Positions 60,125-64,000 of a DNA stretch of 64,000 bases are shown piece after piece; position 1 is the first letter of the stretch; every line of letters starts with the position of its first letter. Source of the DNA: Actinobacillus porcinus (lineage in GTDB: Bacteria; Pseudomonadota; Gammaproteobacteria; Enterobacterales; Pasteurellaceae). Below the pieces are notes generated by a model. It did not search any database, had not been told where the DNA came from, and was given only the letters and a program-made list of their open reading frames with translations. Made by a program: the position numbers and the translations under genes. The stretch is from positions 62,001 to 126,000 of the forward strand of contig NZ_CABFKI010000001.1 in the NCBI RefSeq assembly GCF_901764995.1. The letters run 5' to 3'.

Positions 60125-60652
60125 TTAGATTTGCGTATTATCAATTAAATCAATAATTTGATTTGCCATTACCTTGGCGCTTTGTTCATCTGTCGGCAAA
60201 GTAATGTCTGCCACTTCTTCATAAAGTGGATTGCGAATTTTAGCCAATTCTTCTAACACTTGACGCGGATCTTCCACATCTTGTAATAAAGGACGTTTTT
60301 TATCGCGTTGCGTACGTTCAAATTGTTTATCCACAGTGGTTTCTAAGTAAATAACAATACCACGTGCGGATAAATGATTGCGGTTATCCTTTGATAAGAC
60401 CGCACCACCACCCGTTGAAAGAACAATGCCTTGTTTTTGTGTTAATTCATTGATGATACGTTCTTCACGCTTACGGAAACCTTCTTCACCTTCGATATCA
60501 AAAATCCAGCCAATATCTGCGCCCGCACGTTCTTCGATAACGCTATCGGAATCCACGAATTCCATTCCTAATTGTTGCGCCAATTGACGGCCAATTGTGC
60601 TTTTACCTGCCCCCATTGGACCGACTAAGAAAATATTACGTTTTTCTGCCAT
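60125..60652 (-). CDS. aroK: Shikimate kinase I
   Basis: 175 aa from ATG 60652 ([20 protein letters not shown]), matching the usual length; a longer frame to 60727 has no family support. Walker [10 protein letters not shown] (residues 10-18), shikimate site [11 protein letters not shown] and [11 protein letters not shown] motif [25 protein letters not shown]. First in aroK-aroB-dam. Confidence 0.97.
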   Translation of the reverse strand: MAEKRNIFLVGPMGAGKSTIGRQLAQQLGMEFVDSDSVIEERAGADIGWIFDIEGEEGFRKREERIINELTQKQGIVLSTGGGAVLSKDNRNHLSARGIVIYLETTVDKQFERTQRDKKRPLLQDVEDPRQVLEELAKIRNPLYEEVADITLPTDEQSAKVMANQIIDLIDNTQI

Positions 60653-60800
60653 TGTTATTTTTCTGCTTTCACAATCATTAAAAATAGATCCTAATTTGCC
60701 AAAATCAGGTAGCAAAATAGAGATCACCTAAACTGAAGAATTATCGGCTAAAAGCCCCTTTTTTTCAAGTTTATTCGGGATTTTATCTGTAGATAAAATA

Positions 60801-60827
60801 AAAAATGCACGGTGGTCGTGCATTTTT
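60801..60827 (-). terminator. pgtP terminator
   Basis: AAAAATGCACG / CGTGCATTTTT, 11-bp stem with a 5-nt loop, 16 bp after the pgtP stop. Just beyond it is an 18-bp near-palindrome TTTTATCTGTAGATAAAA (60781-60798). Together they also separate pgtP from the aroK promoter. Confidence 0.88.
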
Positions 60828-60842
60828 AAACTTTATTTCAAT

Positions 60843-62195
60843 TTATTTGATACTAACAATTTTTCTTTTCTTCTCTAGGCGTAATACACCCAAATGAGTC
60901 ATATAACAACAGAAAATACAGCCACATACGGCGAATAATAGAAGATAGAAACCAGCATCCCAACCAAATTTTTCTGCTAAAATACCGAATAATGCTGTAC
61001 CGGAAAAACTACCTAAAATATAACTTAATAAGCCACGCAAACCTGTAGCTGAACCGGCTGCAAACGATGGAACTAATTCAATGGTTTGTAGTGAAGATAG
61101 AAACATTGGTACATAAATCAAACAACCGATAATCCCTGCGCCGATAGTAACGGTTAACAGATCGTTACCTCCCCAATACACAAACATTGCGATACCGACC
61201 CCCGTTAACGTAATAATAGCTAACGGCATGCGTCGCCCTTTAAAGTAAGTGTCAGTCAACCAGCCAGCCAATAATGTGGATGGAATCGCAGCCCACTCGA
61301 AAATAGCAAATGCCGTTGCCATTTGTCCTTTAGAAAAACCTTTGGTTTCTAATAAGTAAAGTGGTAACCAAGTCAATACGCCGAAACGAATCATGTAGGT
61401 GAATACATCGATAAAAGAAACAAACCATACATTAATGTCTTTCACAATGTAATCGCGAAAAATTTCCCATGTGGTTAATTTTACTTCTTCAGATTTGGTT
61501 ACAACTAATTCATCTTGTTCTGTACCAAGAATTTGAGCTGTTGGTGGTAAACCTTCATTATAAGTACGACCCGCACCATAAATATAAAAGATAAGCGCAA
61601 TCACAGTAGCAATAGCTGTTGGTACAATAAAGTGTGCGGCTTGCCAATGTTCACTACCTAACCACGCAATACTTGCTCCAGCAATTGGTGCTACTAGACC
61701 ACCGCCCACATTATGAGAAACATTAAATATCGCTGTGATTACCCCTCGGGATTTACGCGGAAACCAGTTTGCTAACACTACATAAGCAGGCCCTGCCCCC
61801 ATTCCTTGGAAAATTCCGTTCAAAATACATAAAAACAAGAATACCCAAAAAGATGCACTGAAGCCCATCATTAGGTTAACCAATCCTGACATAACCAGAC
61901 CAAAAATCATGAAATGTTTTGGGTTGGAGTTATCTGCAAAGGCTGACATAAAACCTTTACTTAAACCGTAAACCACCAGCATTGTTCCGGAAATAAATCC
62001 AATATCTTTTTTGGTAAATCCGAAATCGCTGATTAATTCAGGAGATGAGAGTAAAAAGTTATTGCGTAGAATATAATACGCAGTATAACCAATAAAAATA
62101 CCAAATAGTGCCTGCCAACGTAATCGGTTATAACGTTGACGAATTTCTTCATTTGGCACAGGTTGGCCTGGCTTCGAGGCTAAAAAGGAAATCAT
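60843..62195 (-). CDS. pgtP: Phosphoglycerate transporter PgtP
   Basis: 450-aa organophosphate:phosphate antiporter of the major facilitator superfamily, about 12 helices. Of the GlpT/UhpT/UhpC/PgtP group it resembles Salmonella PgtP best: LYLLETKGFSKGQ, FEWAAIPSTLLAGWLTDTYF, KGRRMPLAI, GCLIYVPMFLSSLQTIELVP, SFAAGSATGLRGLLSYI. It diverges from pgtC-pgtB, exactly the Salmonella arrangement, so the substrate should be 2-/3-phosphoglycerate and PEP. Confidence 0.93.
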   Translation of the reverse strand: MISFLASKPGQPVPNEEIRQRYNRLRWQALFGIFIGYTAYYILRNNFLLSSPELISDFGFTKKDIGFISGTMLVVYGLSKGFMSAFADNSNPKHFMIFGLVMSGLVNLMMGFSASFWVFLFLCILNGIFQGMGAGPAYVVLANWFPRKSRGVITAIFNVSHNVGGGLVAPIAGASIAWLGSEHWQAAHFIVPTAIATVIALIFYIYGAGRTYNEGLPPTAQILGTEQDELVVTKSEEVKLTTWEIFRDYIVKDINVWFVSFIDVFTYMIRFGVLTWLPLYLLETKGFSKGQMATAFAIFEWAAIPSTLLAGWLTDTYFKGRRMPLAIITLTGVGIAMFVYWGGNDLLTVTIGAGIIGCLIYVPMFLSSLQTIELVPSFAAGSATGLRGLLSYILGSFSGTALFGILAEKFGWDAGFYLLLFAVCGCIFCCYMTHLGVLRLEKKRKIVSIK

Positions 62196-62235
62196 AATAT
62201 TACTCCATAAATAAATTATTGATTAAAGATTTGTA

Positions 62236-62348
62236 TTTCTAATGTTAGAAATTAGATGGTATGTTAATATGGGTTAGAGCAAAGTCAATATATTGATTTT
62301 TAAGTCAAAATTGTCTCATTTATTAAGATTGCGTGTCAAAAATGACAC
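62236..62348. promoter_or_regulatory. pgtP/pgtC divergent region with two inverted repeats
   Basis: The 283-bp gap is very AT-rich. TTTCTAA-TG-TTAGAAA (62236-62251) is a perfect 7+7 dyad 41 bp before the pgtP start; GTGTCA-AAAA-TGACAC (62333-62348) is a perfect 6+6 dyad about 138 bp before it. Both are candidate sites for the PgtA response regulator; I see no clear sigma-54 -24/-12 element. Confidence 0.5.
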
Positions 62349-62446
62349 AAGTTAGAATATTTTAAATCCATAAGTATTAATTCTTAATTAATTGGGGCAA
62401 AATTGGGGTAATAATAGATTTGTAAATTTTTAGAAAATTTTTATTT

Positions 62447-62462
62447 TGTGATCGGAATCACA
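62447..62462 (+). promoter_or_regulatory. CRP site upstream of pgtC
   Basis: TGTGATCGGAATCACA, both half-sites perfect, only 17 bp before the pgtC start codon. So close to pgtC it would rather repress that gene, or act from a distance (about 259 bp) on pgtP. Confidence 0.75.
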
Positions 62463-62478
62463 TAAAAAGGCGACAAAA

Positions 62479-63705
62479 ATGAAGAAATTTTGTTTAATAC
62501 TTATTTTTCTTTTAAATATATTCTTTCCAGTCAAGGCAAAAGAGTTAGTCATTGCAACTTCATTTTCCCCTGATACCAGTGAATACTTAGCTCAACAATG
62601 GCAAGCTATCTATCCTGATAAAAAGATTAGATTAATAAATCGAACGGTGAATTCATTAACACAGTTATTAACGCGATCCAATGTGGAAGATGTAGATCTT
62701 ATTATGAGTTCTTCACCTTTCCTATTTCAGCGATTACAGGATTCTCAACGTTTATTGATTTTACCGGAAAAATTACAGAAAAATCATCACTGGGTGCCTA
62801 AAAGCCTGGCAACCACCACGACCACTGTCGCCTTTTCCGGTTATGGCATTTTTTACCACAAAGAACTCTTAAAAACACTGAATTTACCCGCACCGACGGA
62901 CTGGGACAGCCTGATGAATTCAAACTATTTCAATAAGTTATTAATCAGCTCGCCCTCTCGTTCAGGAACTAATCACATCATGTTGGAAATGTTGCTACAA
63001 CAACGCGGTTGGCAGCAGGGATGGCAGGATTTTCTCACGCTGGCAAGTAATGTTTCTTTAATTTCATCCCGGAGTTTTAACGTGGCGGAAAAAATTCAAA
63101 TGGGATTAGCCGCGGCAGGATTAAGTATCGACACCTATACGACTTATACTCACGACGATCCCCAGGTCGGATTTGTTTATTTTCCGCGTTCCGTTATTTC
63201 GCCGACATTTATTGCTATCCATAAAAACAGCCGAAATATTGAAGATGCACAAAACTTCATTAGCTATCTGCTTTCGGACAAAGGACAAAAAATCGTGGCC
63301 GAACACCGTTTCGCCAAATTTCCCGTTGTGGATTTACCGAAAAATGACCGTTTATATGCGCAACAACAGAAATTATTGGCGGAACCTTTATTGGATTATG
63401 ATTTATTACTGGCCCGCCAATATTTAGTCGAAAAATTATTCGATATCGCCATTACTTTCCGCTTAACTCAATTAAAAGAAGCCTGGGCGGTAATTTATGC
63501 AAAAGAGAAAAAAACAAACAAAAAACTGACCGCACTTCGTCAAATTTTAACAGCGATTCCCGTTGACGAAAAACAAGCCAATGACGAAATTTACTTATCC
63601 CGATTAAAAAATGATCGCAGTTTTGCCGTTCAACAGGAAAAGCAATGGGCAATATTCTTTCAGCAACAAATTAATCGGGTATTAAGCCAAATTGAGGAAG
63701 AATAA
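62479..63705 (+). CDS. pgtC: Phosphoglycerate transport regulatory protein PgtC
   Basis: 408-aa periplasmic protein similar to extracellular solute-binding proteins; Salmonella PgtC senses phosphoglycerate and relays to PgtB. Signal peptide MKKFCLILIFLLNIFFPVKA (1-20). Binding-protein features: VIATSFSPDTSEYLAQQWQA, YGIFYHKELLKTLNLPAPTD, AAAGLSIDTYTTYTHDDPQV and DAQNFISYLLSDKGQKIVAE. Codon use has more CGG/CCG than the neighbours. Confidence 0.9.
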   Translation: MKKFCLILIFLLNIFFPVKAKELVIATSFSPDTSEYLAQQWQAIYPDKKIRLINRTVNSLTQLLTRSNVEDVDLIMSSSPFLFQRLQDSQRLLILPEKLQKNHHWVPKSLATTTTTVAFSGYGIFYHKELLKTLNLPAPTDWDSLMNSNYFNKLLISSPSRSGTNHIMLEMLLQQRGWQQGWQDFLTLASNVSLISSRSFNVAEKIQMGLAAAGLSIDTYTTYTHDDPQVGFVYFPRSVISPTFIAIHKNSRNIEDAQNFISYLLSDKGQKIVAEHRFAKFPVVDLPKNDRLYAQQQKLLAEPLLDYDLLLARQYLVEKLFDIAITFRLTQLKEAWAVIYAKEKKTNKKLTALRQILTAIPVDEKQANDEIYLSRLKNDRSFAVQQEKQWAIFFQQQINRVLSQIEEE

Positions 63706-63707
63706 CA

Positions 63708-64000
63708 GTGAATAAATCCGGTATTATTAAAACTCTAAAAAATGCTTTAAATATGGGGTTATTATTTACCTGCATTATCGGCACCGTCAGTTTAATTTCA
63801 TGGTATCAGCAGCATAAACAGGTGAATTACATTTTAAATGATTATTTTCCTAAAACGAACCTAGCATTAAAGTTAGATGACAATGTCAATTCTTTTATCA
63901 ACGAATTGGATCGTTTTTCCGCCGTGAAAAATAATCCGGTTCGTCAGACTATGTTTAAACAACTTAATCTGCAATTAATCGAAATTGAAAAAAACGCTTT
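63708..64000 (+). CDS. pgtB: Sensor kinase PgtB, N-terminal fragment
   Basis: Open frame from GTG 63708 to the window end (97 codons, no stop), with GAGGAAG upstream and only 2 bp after the pgtC stop. It begins MNKSGIIKTLKNALNMGLLF, then TCIIGTVSLISWYQQHKQ, i.e. one membrane helix (about 16-32), followed by a polar helical region NDYFPKTNLALKLDDNVNSF as in a periplasmic sensor domain. Placement matches pgtB of the pgtCBA regulatory set; the kinase part is outside the window. Confidence 0.8.
   Translation, partial: MNKSGIIKTLKNALNMGLLFTCIIGTVSLISWYQQHKQVNYILNDYFPKTNLALKLDDNVNSFINELDRFSAVKNNPVRQTMFKQLNLQLIEIEKNA

Noticed and set aside
62390-62420. Sigma-54 promoter for pgtC
   Set aside because: TTGGGGCAAAATTGGGG lacks the TGGCAC-N5-TTGCA pattern, so it cannot be called.

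Overview
The window is a chromosomal segment of a gamma-proteobacterium of the family Pasteurellaceae. The main evidence is the Haemophilus-type DNA uptake signal (core AAGTGCGGT or its complement). I count over 40 exact copies by eye, many of them paired as terminator stems. Gene content and order also fit: the S10 operon, oadGAB, the nudE/hslR-hslO-pckA block, glyQ...glyS, and zwf-pgl...gnd. Mannitol genes together with pgt, selABC and oad suggest Aggregatibacter (A. actinomycetemcomitans-like). The genus is an inference, not proven.

Layout. 1-3.0 kb: start of the S10 ribosomal operon (rpsJ-rplC-rplD-rplW-rplB-rpsS) on the minus strand, with a strong promoter and an L4-type leader. 3.2-7.1 kb: mtlA-mtlD-mtlR with three perfect CRP sites upstream. 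7.1-11.1 kb: tRNA-Sec (selC), the remnant of an integrase next to it, and selA-selB. 11.3-16.4 kb: yagU, the sodium-pumping oxaloacetate decarboxylase oadG-A-B, and a conserved hypothetical. 16.7-24.3 kb: an SOS-type dinI gene, glpX, zapB, tpx, fieF, ilvA, a ZIP transporter and ilvD. 24.5-31.3 kb: gnd, two small unknowns, a YhcG-family nuclease, a GST, pgl, zwf and cysQ. 31.4-36.6 kb: ydfG with a PurR box inside its promoter, nudE, hslR, hslO, pckA and a DUF406 gene.

36.7-44.6 kb: glyQ and glyS are separated by about 4.9 kb of accessory DNA. It holds a histidine acid phosphatase whose N-terminus looks like a captured GST start, a glutaredoxin-like gene, two tandem YhcG genes flanked by 105-bp structured direct repeats, and two AT-rich unknown genes. 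This is the most unusual part of the window. 44.7-54 kb: purL (with a PurR box), nhaA, and an ABC exporter-anmK-murQ operon. 54-60.7 kb: recX, recA (LexA box), pabA diverging from pabB-pabC, and aroK-aroB-dam. 60.8-64 kb: pgtP divergent from pgtC-pgtB (phosphoglycerate uptake), cut off at the window end.

The genes suggest a CRP-linked carbon-use theme: CRP sites at mtl, oad, pgt and possibly pckA. PurR controls purL and probably ydfG, and LexA controls recA and dinI. A twin-hairpin intergenic repeat family (loop core TTCGACAAGCTCA) occurs at six places, and one copy sits exactly where the integrase remnant is broken. I saw no rRNA, CRISPR array or transposase gene.
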